This document shows positions 52,282-60,999 of a stretch of DNA of 64,000 bases, one piece after another (within the stretch, counting starts at the first letter, position 1; every line of letters begins with the position of its first letter). The translations under genes and the position numbers were made by a program. The DNA lies in assembly GCF_002128425.1 (NCBI RefSeq), contig NZ_NESS01000011.1, positions 56,753 through 120,752 of the forward strand, written 5' to 3'. Source of the stretch: Gottfriedia acidiceleris (GTDB taxonomy: Bacteria; Bacillota; Bacilli; Bacillales; Bacillaceae_G). The notes under the pieces were generated by a model. That model searched no databases, was not told the origin of the DNA, and saw only the letters and a program-made list of their open reading frames with translations.

Positions 52282-53823
52282 TTAAATATTCATTAATACC
52301 TTTTTTCGATATTCCTTAGGAGATTCATTCGTACATTTTTTAAACACTCGACTAAAATAATTTGGATCATTATAGCCCACTTGATAACAGATTTCTTTTA
52401 AATTCAATTCTCTTTTTTCCATTAATTGTTTTGCTTTATTAATTCTCAAATTCATTAAATAATCACTGAAAGTTTCACCTGTTTGCTTTTTAAATAATTT
52501 GCTAAAGTAAACTGGATTCAATTTTAAATAATTGGCTACTTGCTCAAGTGAGAGATCCTCAATGAAGTGATGAGCGATATATTCCCTGGCCAATATCATC
52601 AGATGATTCGTTTTAATTTCTTTTTCTCGATCAATCTTTGTAATTAAATTAATAATTTGTTGCTCTACAAATAGCTTCAATTGGCTGATATCATCTATTT
52701 CTGGAATGTGAAATTTCCCAACTTCAATCAATGAATTACGGAGAGATTGGAAAATTTGATTAAATAGAGAATTTAATTCCGTTCTAACTTGTGAAACATC
52801 ATAGTTAACAAATCTTTCATATAAATTATTGAATTGGTTCATAACATCTTCATAGTCAGCTTTTTTAAAAGTATCGATTAAAACTTGTTTTTCTTCGTCA
52901 GATATACTTAAAGAAAGACTTACTGAATGCAGATTAACACGTGTTAACTCATCACACTCTAAACTTGCATGATATGCTTCATTATAAGATTGTCGTAGTC
53001 CTTCAATTCCTTGCTTTAAAGACCCAATCCCAATCACCGTTTCATAACCAGTTTGATTTTCGATGTATTCAATGGTTTTTAAAGCATCTTGATAGAATAC
53101 AAGTGTTTGAGAATCGGCTTCTCGGTTTGGCTGTACTGGAATAAATATGGCTAATTGGCCATCTACAACAGGGCTAATTAAACAATTTCTAGAAGATTTC
53201 ATAAAATGCCTAACACATTCATAAATTCTCCTTTGTTCTTTGTCATTTTGACTAATTTCTTTAGGCAATTTAATGACGCTCGCATAACCTAAATCAATTT
53301 CAAAACCGAGAATCTCAGACAATTGAGTCACATTTAATTCTTGTACAGTATTAAACATTAACATTAACGTATATTCGTTTTCCGTGAGTGGACGTATTAA
53401 AGATAAATTTTCAATAGCCTCTAATTCTTGTAATCTTTTCTTATGATCATCTTCAATTTCATCGATCATCTTTTGAAGCAAAGAGATGATATGATCCTTT
53501 TTAGCAGGCTTTAAAATATAATCTTTAACACCTAATGAAATTGCTTCTTGTGCGTAAGTAAAATAGTCATATGCTGTGACAATGAATATTTTTGTATCTG
53601 GGAGTTTTTGCTTTATAACTGAAACAGCTTCAAGCCCTTGAATACCTGGCATTTTTATATCCATAAAGATAATATGAGGCTGGTATTCTATTGATTTTTC
53701 AATAGCAACTCGTCCATTCTCAGCTTGTTCAAATTGAAATTGATTAGGCATTGAACGGTTAATCATCAATTCGAGTCCCTCGCGCTCTAATGGTTCATCA
53801 TCAACAATTAATAAACGATACAT
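52282..53823 (-). CDS. YesN-type response regulator with AraC DNA-binding domain
   Basis: This 513-aa regulator has a receiver domain (residues 1-120: YRLLIVDDEPLEREGLELM, phospho-aspartate in IIFMDIKMPGIQG near 56, lysine in DYILKPAKKDH near 104), a middle region and an AraC-type double helix-turn-helix at the end (about 410-513: EDLSLEQVANYLKLNPVYFSKLFKKQ... and EICYQVGYNDPNYFSRVFKK). The start is ATG 53823, with AAGGAG 7 nt before it, rather than the TTG 15 nt upstream. It lies 17 nt after the kinase gene and probably activates the neighbouring sugar ABC operon. Confidence 0.9.
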   Translation of the reverse strand: MYRLLIVDDEPLEREGLELMINRSMPNQFQFEQAENGRVAIEKSIEYQPHIIFMDIKMPGIQGLEAVSVIKQKLPDTKIFIVTAYDYFTYAQEAISLGVKDYILKPAKKDHIISLLQKMIDEIEDDHKKRLQELEAIENLSLIRPLTENEYTLMLMFNTVQELNVTQLSEILGFEIDLGYASVIKLPKEISQNDKEQRRIYECVRHFMKSSRNCLISPVVDGQLAIFIPVQPNREADSQTLVFYQDALKTIEYIENQTGYETVIGIGSLKQGIEGLRQSYNEAYHASLECDELTRVNLHSVSLSLSISDEEKQVLIDTFKKADYEDVMNQFNNLYERFVNYDVSQVRTELNSLFNQIFQSLRNSLIEVGKFHIPEIDDISQLKLFVEQQIINLITKIDREKEIKTNHLMILAREYIAHHFIEDLSLEQVANYLKLNPVYFSKLFKKQTGETFSDYLMNLRINKAKQLMEKRELNLKEICYQVGYNDPNYFSRVFKKCTNESPKEYRKKVLMNI

Positions 53824-53840
53824 AGTTTTCTCCTTCAATT

Positions 53841-55262
53841 TTAAAATTTTGATGAGACAGGGAGCTTTAAAATAATGGTAGTCCCTTTATTTATTTCACT
53901 TTTGATATCAACAATATCTTCTTTTCCATAAAAGAGGCGCCAGCGTTTAAAAACATTTGTTGTACCTAATCCAGTTGAGCTTTTTTGAGAGATGATCGGC
54001 ATAGACGATGTTAAAAGAGCCTCTCTAGTCTCTTCTTTCATACCAGCACCATTATCATAAATTTCAATGTAAATATATTTTTCATGCTTCTTAATCGTAA
54101 TCCCTATTACCGCTCCTTGTTCCATCCCTTCGATACCGTGTATAAATGCGTTTTCAAGAAGTGGTTGCAATGTTAAACAAGGAACTTTATCCCCTAAACA
54201 AGACTCCTCTATATTTAATTCGAAGCGTACACGATCTCTAAACCTTGCTTTTTGTATTGAAAAGTATTCCTCGGCATTTCTAACTTCTTCCAAAAGAGTT
54301 ACAGGCTCGTCTAATTTTCGTAAATTATAGCGTAGCAAATTCGAGGTCGATACAGTCAAATCACTCGTTTGTTCTGCTCCTTCGATATATGCTAACTTAG
54401 AAATAACGTTTAACGTATTGAACAGGAAATGCGGGTTTATCTGACTTTGTAAAGCCTTTAATTCAAGCTCCTTTACAAGTCGATCCTTTTCTACTACTTC
54501 AATATTTTTTATCATTAAATTACTTAAATTTTTAGACATCTCATTGAGGATTTTACCAAGAATACCGATTTCATTATTTCGATACAATGTAGGGGGATCC
54601 ACATTAAAATTACCTTTACCAATTTGTTTAGCCATATAAACTAATCGATTGATCGGAATGACGATACTTCTAGACAACCAAATTGCAAAAACAATACTAA
54701 TGACAGTCGTTATAACGAACAACTGTACACCTAATTGATTCATAGACTGAGTATTTGCAATAATCTTGCGAAAAATAGGCTGATAATTACTAAGCTCTAA
54801 ATCAACTAAGTTCTGACTATCCTCTCTAATAAACCCTGATATTTTCTCTATATCACGGTATTGCTCTGTATAACTTGAAAAATTTTGAGAGACTAAATTA
54901 TCTGTAATGGATGATTCTAACGCTAGAAAAGAATCAATCATATGGGTAAAGTTTTCTAGCACAAGCTGATTATTTTTAGTGGCATTATGTGTTAGCAATT
55001 CCTTTTTTAATTTTTGTAAATTGCCTTTATGCTGCAAAATCGATCGATAATTTTTTGGCTGTGGATTAATAATATAGCTACTCACCAAGCTTAAATTCTC
55101 TTGGGTTTCAGAAGAGATTTGTTTATATAAAAATATTTTATTAATCATTAAATTATAACTCTCTTGAACTTTCTTACCATTTTCAAAAATAAAAAATGAA
55201 ACAAGATTTAATAAAATAACTAGAATAGGAATAAAAATAAATAACTTTGTCCTAATTTTCAA
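53841..55262 (-). CDS. YesM/LytS-type sensor histidine kinase
   Basis: This 473-aa membrane kinase has two membrane helices (about 7-27 and 175-197), an extracellular helical sensor region between them, a HAMP domain (about 198-250) and a HisKA_7TM/His_kinase domain with the phospho-histidine in SQINPHFLFNTLNVISKL near 276. The ATP-binding domain has LLENAFIHGIEG and STGLGTTNVFKRW. It belongs to the family that pairs with YesN-type regulators. It overlaps the upstream sugar-sensor gene by 11 nt and is followed by the regulator. It probably receives sugar occupancy from the sensor protein. Confidence 0.9.
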   Translation of the reverse strand: MKIRTKLFIFIPILVILLNLVSFFIFENGKKVQESYNLMINKIFLYKQISSETQENLSLVSSYIINPQPKNYRSILQHKGNLQKLKKELLTHNATKNNQLVLENFTHMIDSFLALESSITDNLVSQNFSSYTEQYRDIEKISGFIREDSQNLVDLELSNYQPIFRKIIANTQSMNQLGVQLFVITTVISIVFAIWLSRSIVIPINRLVYMAKQIGKGNFNVDPPTLYRNNEIGILGKILNEMSKNLSNLMIKNIEVVEKDRLVKELELKALQSQINPHFLFNTLNVISKLAYIEGAEQTSDLTVSTSNLLRYNLRKLDEPVTLLEEVRNAEEYFSIQKARFRDRVRFELNIEESCLGDKVPCLTLQPLLENAFIHGIEGMEQGAVIGITIKKHEKYIYIEIYDNGAGMKEETREALLTSSMPIISQKSSTGLGTTNVFKRWRLFYGKEDIVDIKSEINKGTTIILKLPVSSKF

Positions 55263-56244
55263 CGTTTCTCCTCCTGATCAACGTTTCTTTCGTCACCACC
55301 TCGGTTGGTGTAAAATTTTCTTTATTAATAACTTTTCCATGTAGCCAATCAATTAATAATCCTACAGATTGATAGCCCATTTCGTATGGCTTCTGAATAA
55401 TAGTTGCCTTAATTGAATCATCTTGAACTGCTTGGAGTGTACCTTCAATGTTATCAAATCCAAATATCTCAACCTGATTTAACTTTAAATTTTTTGATGC
55501 ATTTAAAATGCCAATCGCGTCTAAAGCACTTGTACCAACCATAACTGAAATATCTTTATTATTACGTAGCATACTTTCAGTTTGAAGCTTTGCTTGAATG
55601 ATCGATATATTAGAAAACTCAATATCCTTTACTACTAATTTCGGATACTTTTTAACAATACTTAAAAAGCCATTTAATCTCGCCTGCTGACTTTCTGATT
55701 TTTCACTCCCTATAATAACGCCAATTTTCCCAACACCATTCGTTTCCTCTACAACAACTCTTCCTAATTGCTCTCCTGCGTTAAAATTATTTGTACCAAC
55801 ATAAGCAAGACGCTTACTTTTTGGCGCATCTGTATCAATTGTAATAACAGGAATATGTTGTGAAACCGCTTTATTAATTACGGGCGAAAAAGTATTCTCA
55901 TCAAGACTTTGTACGATTATGCCGTCTACCTGAGAAGCAATTGCCTTTTCTAATAACTTAATTTGTTCTTCCGGACTTGTACGTAAAGGACCGATATACT
56001 CGACATTTACTCCAAATTTTTCAGCAGCAACGTTTGCCCCTTCTTGTACTTTCCTCCAATAAGGATTATCAAACTCCTGCGAAATAAGGACAAAATGGAG
56101 TTTTTTCTTCGATTCTACTTCTCGATCATGTAATTTTTGAACTGAATTTTCAATATTTCTAGCATTTATTTCAAAATGAATAAGTACATAAACAAACAAT
56201 AAAAAAAGTACGCTTAAAATAATCGACCATTTTTTCTCTTCCAT
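55252..56244 (-). CDS. membrane-anchored sugar-binding sensor protein (XylFII/RbsB-like)
   Basis: This 330-aa protein has a single N-terminal membrane anchor (WSIILSVLFLLFVYVLIHF) that lacks a lipobox or clear cleavage site, then a RbsB-type periplasmic-binding fold: HFVLISQEFDNPYWRKVQEGANVAAEKFG near 55-83, SQVDGIIVQSLDENTF near 107-122 and GFDNIEGTLQAVQDDSIKATI near 265-285. No transporter permease follows; instead it overlaps a sensor kinase. This is the XylFII-LytS arrangement, where the bound sugar signals to the kinase. ATG 56244 is preceded by GGAGG; the frame is open 11 codons further. Confidence 0.86.
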   Translation of the reverse strand: MEEKKWSIILSVLFLLFVYVLIHFEINARNIENSVQKLHDREVESKKKLHFVLISQEFDNPYWRKVQEGANVAAEKFGVNVEYIGPLRTSPEEQIKLLEKAIASQVDGIIVQSLDENTFSPVINKAVSQHIPVITIDTDAPKSKRLAYVGTNNFNAGEQLGRVVVEETNGVGKIGVIIGSEKSESQQARLNGFLSIVKKYPKLVVKDIEFSNISIIQAKLQTESMLRNNKDISVMVGTSALDAIGILNASKNLKLNQVEIFGFDNIEGTLQAVQDDSIKATIIQKPYEMGYQSVGLLIDWLHGKVINKENFTPTEVVTKETLIRRRNVEN

Positions 56245-56417
56245 AACGTCCTCCAGTCCTATATTAAAATAGTACATTTTGATTATACAGTTTACAAGAC
56301 TATTAGACTTTACAATTTTTTCCCTTTAATTTTATTTGAACGAACGAATGGATTAATAAAGTTTGAAACTTCAATCTACTTTTACTAAATCTTAAATCGC
56401 TATATTAAGATTCCTTC

Positions 56418-56455
56418 AAAAAAAATGATCCCCTTTTAAAAATAGGAGATTATTT
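56418..56455 (-). terminator. possible second terminator downstream of dctP
   Basis: AAATGATCCCC pairs with GGAGATTATTT with one mismatch and a wobble, and the A-run to its left gives a T-run on the minus strand. It lies about 150 nt beyond the dctP stop. The rest of 56245-56547 shows no gene. Confidence 0.5.
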
Positions 56456-56547
56456 TCATAAAACTATCTAGTCTTTTGGATTTAACCTACATGCCCTTTT
56501 GGCAAGTTGAGTATTATAAAGATTTGTTTGCAAGTACTGCTCTGACA

Positions 56548-56582
56548 TAAAAAAAGTGCACAGAATATTTCTGTACACTTTG
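56548..56582 (-). terminator. intrinsic terminator of the dicarboxylate symporter gene
   Basis: AAAGTGCACAGAA (56553-56565) pairs with TTCTGTACACTTT (56569-56581) with one mismatch, followed by TTTTTTTATG on the minus strand. It is 27 nt after the stop codon. Confidence 0.85.
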
Positions 56583-56609
56583 TTATAAAGCTAGCTCGCA
56601 TTTTTTAAC

Positions 56610-57860
56610 TTAAACTGTAATTTTTGTCTCCTCAACCTGATAAATCGGATGAAATTCACCTTCAGACTTGGAAACTACAACAGTAGCAACACCGTTTCCA
56701 ATAAGATTAGTAACTGCGCGTGCTTCAGACATGAAACGGTCAACACCAAGAATCAGTGCCATACCCTCTACTGGGATTGACGGAAATACCGCTAAAGTTG
56801 CGGCTAATGTCACAAACCCAGAACCAGTAACTCCCGCTGCGCCTTTTGAAGTCAACATTAATACACCTAGTAGTGTAATCTGCTGCAATATGCTTAAGTC
56901 AGCACCATAAGCTTGTGCAATAAATAATGCAGCCATAGAGAGATAGATAGAAGTTCCATCAAGATTAAAAGAATAACCAGTTGGAAGCACAAGTCCCACT
57001 ACTGATTTTGAGCAGCCATATTTCTCAAGCTTTTCCATCATTTTCGGTAATGCTGCCTCAGATGATGACGTTCCAACAACAAGAAGGATTTCTTCTTTTA
57101 TATAAGCGATAAATTTGAAGATATTAAATCCGAACATTTTAGCAATTCCGCCAAGAACTAGAACAATAAATATAGCCATTGTAAGGTAAACAGATCCCAT
57201 CAGTTTTCCAAGATAGATAAGCGAACCGATACCGAATTCTCCAATTGTATATGCCATCGCACCGAAAGCGGCAAATGGAGAAATCTTCATGATAATATTA
57301 ACAATTCCAAAGAATACCTCAGTCAATTTCTCAAAAAACTCTATAACTGGCTTACCTTTCTTACCTAAATGGGCAAGTGAAATGCCAAATAAAATTGCAA
57401 GTAGAAGTACTGGTAGAAGCTGACCATTTGCAAATGCTCCAATGAAGCTTTCAGGTATGATTGAAGCGATAAAGTCCATGAAACCGTGGCTTGTTTCCGA
57501 GGCTGCCTTAGTATATTGAGAAATATCTCCTTTTCCCGCTGCTGCATCAATCCCTTTACCTGGCTTTAATACATTTGCAACAATAATACCGATTGCTAAA
57601 GAGATTGTCGAAACGATTTCAAAATAAAGTAAGGCCTTCCCACCAATTTTGCCAACCTTTTTTATATCCCCCATTCCTGCAATCCCGATAACAATCGTTA
57701 AGAATATAATCGGTGCAATAACAACTTTTACTAGCTTAATAAAAATATCAGCAATAACCTTTAGCTGTGAACCGATATCTGGAAATGTGAATCCGACTAA
57801 AATACCAAGAAAGATTCCTAAAATAACTTGAGTTGTAAGACTTTTAAAATTAATTCTCAA
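56610..57860 (-). CDS. dctP: C4-dicarboxylate:cation symporter (DctP/DctA-like)
   Basis: This 416-aa DAACS-family membrane protein has eight helices plus two re-entrant loops. The serine-rich loop [16 protein letters not shown] near 262-277, the substrate motif [22 protein letters not shown] near 290-311 and [19 protein letters not shown] near 340-358 are conserved. It imports succinate, fumarate or malate with cations; glutamate transporters share the fold, but the neighbouring DctS-DctR genes favour C4-dicarboxylates. The start is TTG 57860 with GGAGG 9 nt upstream. A cre-like site lies just upstream. Confidence 0.9.
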   Translation of the reverse strand: MRINFKSLTTQVILGIFLGILVGFTFPDIGSQLKVIADIFIKLVKVVIAPIIFLTIVIGIAGMGDIKKVGKIGGKALLYFEIVSTISLAIGIIVANVLKPGKGIDAAAGKGDISQYTKAASETSHGFMDFIASIIPESFIGAFANGQLLPVLLLAILFGISLAHLGKKGKPVIEFFEKLTEVFFGIVNIIMKISPFAAFGAMAYTIGEFGIGSLIYLGKLMGSVYLTMAIFIVLVLGGIAKMFGFNIFKFIAYIKEEILLVVGTSSSEAALPKMMEKLEKYGCSKSVVGLVLPTGYSFNLDGTSIYLSMAALFIAQAYGADLSILQQITLLGVLMLTSKGAAGVTGSGFVTLAATLAVFPSIPVEGMALILGVDRFMSEARAVTNLIGNGVATVVVSKSEGEFHPIYQVEETKITV

Positions 57861-57883
57861 TGTGCTTAACCTCCAATCATTTT

Positions 57884-57897
57884 TGAAAACGATTACA
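57884..57897. promoter_or_regulatory. cre-like site upstream of dctP
   Basis: The plus strand reads TGAAAACGATTACA, one mismatch from the cre consensus. It lies 24 bp upstream of the dctP start. The remaining 200 bp to dctS must hold both divergent promoters and DctR sites, which I cannot define. Confidence 0.6.
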
Positions 57898-58109
57898 ATT
57901 TATTGAATTATTTACATGTTACAATTTTGTGAACGTTATAAATAGTTAAAATAACTTTATAAAGTGTTTTGTAATTAATGTAAGTAATAAAATCATGATC
58001 TTAAGTTTAAATTGGACTATATTTTATAGTAAATTGGAAAAGTATTATTAAAAACCATTAGAGCAATAGTGGTTCAATATGATGAATCTAGTAATAGTTG
58101 GAGGTTAAT

Positions 58110-59720
58110 GTGCGCGATCAGCGATTTAGATTTAAATTAAGTACAATTATCATTTTCTTTGTTTGTTTAGTCGTACTCCTATCTTTAATGATTACTGACT
58201 TATTAATCAGTCATTCTGTCAGTAAAAAAATTATAAAAAACCAAGAAGAAAAGGCCTTAATTGTAGCTAGAACTGTTGCTAAATCACAAATTGTAATTGA
58301 TGAAATGAGCGACGACCACTCCACTACTGCAATTCAAGATTATACAAAGGAAATTCAAACAGCTACAAATGTAATGTTTATTGTCGTTATGGATATGAAC
58401 GGAATTCGTAAATCACATCCAAATCCGGCAAAGATCGGCAAACATTTTGTTGGCGGTGATGAAAAAGCGGCACTAAAGGGTAAAGAATATGTATCAATCT
58501 CGCATGGTACATTAGGTGAATCAGTACGTGCCTTTACTCCAATATACAATTTGAGAAATAAACAAATCGGCGTGGTTGCAGTTGGAATTTCACTTAAGAG
58601 TGTAGAGTCTGTACTTGGCAAAAGTCATTGGGACATCCTTATCGTGACAGTTCTTGGTTTAATAATAGGCATCATTGGTGCTATTTTACTTGCAAGGTAT
58701 ATTAAAAGGACATTGCTAGGGCTCGAACCCTTTGCTATTGCTAAGATTCTTGAGGAGAGGAGTACGATGCTCCAATCTGTTCATGAGGGAATTATCGCAG
58801 TTGATAATCAATCAACAATTACTTTAGTAAATAAATCTGCATTACAAATTTTTCAAAAGGCAGGGCTTTCTCAAAAGCCCGTTGGCATGAAAATTGATGA
58901 ATATATGCCTTCAACAAGATTGGATCACGTTATAGAAACAGGTAAACCCGAACTAGATGATGAACAAAACATTAACGGAGTTTCCATCCTCGTTAATAGA
59001 GTTCCTCTTGTGGTAAATGGTGAAGTAGTTGGAGCCATTTCTACATTTCGGGATAAAACCGAAGTAAATCAGTTGGCCGAACAATTAACAGGTGTAAGAA
59101 CCTATGCGGAATCCCTTCGCGCACAATCCCATGAGTTTATGAACCGACTTCACGTTATTCTTGGTATGGTCCAAATGAAATCCTACGATGAGTTATCAGG
59201 ATTTATCCGAACTTTAGTGAACTATCAAAATCAAGAATTTGGACATATTACTCAGCATATTAAAGACCCTGCCCTGGCCGGATTTATTATGGGAAAATTA
59301 AGTTATGCAAGGGAAGAAAATGTCGAGTTATCGTTCGAATGTAAAAATGTCATTCCTGAGCCGAAAGACCCTCAGTTCACTCAAGATTTAATTACCATTC
59401 TTGGCAATTTGATCGATAATTCAATAGAAGCATTGTCTGATACTGAAGAAAAAACACTGGAAGTAATCTTTCATTATGCAGATAAATTTTTAACAATCGA
59501 AGTTCTAGATTCAGGACCTGGAATGTCTGATGAGTTACAAAAGAAAGTATTTGAAAAAGGGTTTTCCACAAAAGGAGAAAATCGTGGCTACGGCCTTTAT
59601 TTGGTTGCAAATAGTATTAAGAAACTGAGTGGAGAATTAATCATCGACTCAAAATTACTACTAGGGACTGAGTTCCAAATACAAATCCCATATGAAGAAA
59701 AGAGGTATGGAAATGATTAA
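58110..59720 (+). CDS. dctS: DctS/CitA-family sensor histidine kinase
   Basis: This 536-aa kinase has two membrane helices (about 10-30 and 172-195) flanking an extracellular sCache domain (with VVMDMNGIRKSHPNPAKIGKHFVGGDE near 90-116), a PAS domain (about 220-320) and a DcuS/CitA-type kinase domain. The phospho-histidine is in AQSHEFMNRLHVILG near 343 and the N-box is ILGNLIDNSIEAL near 430. It senses C4-dicarboxylates outside the cell. GTG 58110 is chosen because GGAGGTTAAT precedes it; the TTG 12 nt earlier overlaps that site. It overlaps dctR by 8 nt. No dctB gene is adjacent. Confidence 0.9.
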   Translation: MRDQRFRFKLSTIIIFFVCLVVLLSLMITDLLISHSVSKKIIKNQEEKALIVARTVAKSQIVIDEMSDDHSTTAIQDYTKEIQTATNVMFIVVMDMNGIRKSHPNPAKIGKHFVGGDEKAALKGKEYVSISHGTLGESVRAFTPIYNLRNKQIGVVAVGISLKSVESVLGKSHWDILIVTVLGLIIGIIGAILLARYIKRTLLGLEPFAIAKILEERSTMLQSVHEGIIAVDNQSTITLVNKSALQIFQKAGLSQKPVGMKIDEYMPSTRLDHVIETGKPELDDEQNINGVSILVNRVPLVVNGEVVGAISTFRDKTEVNQLAEQLTGVRTYAESLRAQSHEFMNRLHVILGMVQMKSYDELSGFIRTLVNYQNQEFGHITQHIKDPALAGFIMGKLSYAREENVELSFECKNVIPEPKDPQFTQDLITILGNLIDNSIEALSDTEEKTLEVIFHYADKFLTIEVLDSGPGMSDELQKKVFEKGFSTKGENRGYGLYLVANSIKKLSGELIIDSKLLLGTEFQIQIPYEEKRYGND

Positions 59721-60426
59721 AGTCCTGATTGTAGAAGATGATCCAATGGTTGCTGAATTCAATAAACGTTACCTTAATGAGATAAAGGGTTTTAGTTTAA
59801 TAGGGATTTCCCATACCGTGAAAGATGCCATTACGTTCCTTAAAAACGAACAGGTAGACCTTATTTTGCTAGATGTTTATATGCCTGGTTCGACTGGACT
59901 TGAATTGCTTAGTTTTATTAGAGAACACAACATGGCAGTAGATGTCATTCTAATTACTGCAGCTGCGGACAAAGAAAAAATTCATACTGCAATAAGGTAT
60001 GGGGCTGTAGACTATCTAATTAAACCGTTTGAGTTTGAAAGATTTAATCAAGCCTTGTTGAAGTATAAAGATAATTATAATTTTTTTGCAAATAAAAGCT
60101 TAATCAGTCAGGAAGATCTAGATGAACAGTTCTTTAGCATAGGTCAAAAGCCGGTCGAAGAAGCAATGAGTAATTTGCCTAAAGGCTTAACTAGCAGCAC
60201 ATTACAGGTTGTCATAGGTGTAATAAAATCAAAAGGAAACAGTCAGTTTACAACCGATGATATCTCAGAGACCACCCTTATATCACGCGTATCGATTCGA
60301 AAATATTTGAAGTTTCTAACTAGTCTCGGTGTACTTGAAGAGTCATTGACATACGGGATTGGAAGACCAGTGTATTTGTACACACTAAAATCAGACAAAC
60401 TAAATAAAGTGAATACATTACTTTAA
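59713..60426 (+). CDS. dctR: DctR/CitB-family response regulator
   Basis: This 237-aa regulator has a receiver domain (residues 1-120: IKVLIVEDDPMVAEFNKRYL, phospho-aspartate in LILLDVYMPGSTGLELL near 55, lysine in DYLIKPFEFERF near 105) and a C-terminal CitB-type winged helix (TTDDISETTLISRVSIRKYLKFLTSLGVLEE). ATG 59713 overlaps the dctS stop by 8 nt and has AGAGGTATGGAA upstream; the open frame begins earlier inside dctS. It probably activates the divergent symporter gene when dicarboxylate is present. Confidence 0.9.
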   Translation: MIKVLIVEDDPMVAEFNKRYLNEIKGFSLIGISHTVKDAITFLKNEQVDLILLDVYMPGSTGLELLSFIREHNMAVDVILITAAADKEKIHTAIRYGAVDYLIKPFEFERFNQALLKYKDNYNFFANKSLISQEDLDEQFFSIGQKPVEEAMSNLPKGLTSSTLQVVIGVIKSKGNSQFTTDDISETTLISRVSIRKYLKFLTSLGVLEESLTYGIGRPVYLYTLKSDKLNKVNTLL

Positions 60427-60447
60427 AAGTGGCAATGCCACTTTTTT
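60425..60447 (+). terminator. intrinsic terminator of dctSR
   Basis: AAAAGTGGC pairs with GCCACTTTT around AAT, followed by TT and A residues. It begins inside the last codons of dctR and ends 2 nt before the left inverted repeat of the cassette at 60449-60949. Confidence 0.8.
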
Positions 60448-60612
60448 AAAATTTAGGCTCTGTTAAAGTAGATTGTTGATTTTGGAAAAAACGACTGCTT
60501 CATTCGGCAGTCTTGTTTATTGCACAAGATTGAAGGATAAATACAATCATATGGAATAATATGGTAGAATTTTAAGGGTTACATATTAGTTATTAGTAAG
60601 GGAGGTAGTTCT

Positions 60613-60846
60613 TTGTTAAAAATATTAAAGAGTGTTTTTGGTCTACTTTCAATAGTTTTAGCAGTATATGCTCTAATTACTGGTAGATTTGTGATAATGC
60701 CGTATATGATATTTTTATTAGGAGCAATGTTTGTAGTTATAGGAATTACAGAATTTCAATTAAAACGAAAAGGAGCTGCTTTCTCTAATTTTATTGTTTC
60801 CTTATTTTTGATTTGTGCATCAATAAAGGGGTTCATATTGAATTAA
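60613..60846 (+). CDS. DUF3953-family small membrane protein
   Basis: This 77-aa protein has three hydrophobic helices (VFGLLSIVLAVYALITG, IMPYMIFLLGAMFVVIGIT, FSNFIVSLFLICASIKGFIL), the pattern of the DUF3953 family, which is common in Bacillus and has no known function. The start is TTG 60613 with GGGAGGTAGTTCT upstream, and a terminator follows. It is the only gene between the perfect inverted repeats at 60449 and 60949. Confidence 0.75.
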   Translation: MLKILKSVFGLLSIVLAVYALITGRFVIMPYMIFLLGAMFVVIGITEFQLKRKGAAFSNFIVSLFLICASIKGFILN

Positions 60847-60873
60847 GCATGAGTTAGTTAATTAAGAGTTTCT

Positions 60874-60908
60874 AGAGGTTGTCTACTAATTAGATAACCT
60901 CTTTTTTA
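60874..60908 (+). terminator. intrinsic terminator of the DUF3953 gene
   Basis: AGAGGTTGTCTA (60874-60885) pairs with TAGATAACCTCT (60891-60902) with one wobble, followed by a run of T residues. Confidence 0.85.
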
Positions 60909-60951
60909 GTAAAAAAAATCAATATTTAATATTAACAGAGCCTAAATTTAA

Positions 60952-60989
60952 ATAAAAAGGCACTGACTTTTTAGGGTCAGTTGCCTTTT
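60952..60989 (-). terminator. intrinsic terminator of the C1q-like gene
   Basis: AAAAGGCACTGAC (60955-60967) pairs with GTCAGTTGCCTTTT (60976-60989) with one bulge, followed by TTATTTAAATTT on the minus strand. It lies just outside the right inverted repeat. Confidence 0.8.
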
Positions 60990-60999
60990 CACTTTAAAC

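Larger units (their letters stand above)
60449..60949. mobile_element. possible miniature element bounded by perfect 18-bp inverted repeats
   Basis: AAATTTAGGCTCTGTTAA (60449-60466) and its exact complement TTAACAGAGCCTAAATTT (60932-60949) bracket about 465 bp holding one small gene. The inner part GGCTCTGTTAA looks like the ends of IS6-family elements, and AAATTTA on both outer sides could be a target duplication, although that string is nearly self-complementary. No transposase is present. A small hairpin (GACTGC 60493-60498 with GCAGTC 60507-60512) lies next to the left end. Alternative: a long-range RNA hairpin or a chance repeat. Confidence 0.45.
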
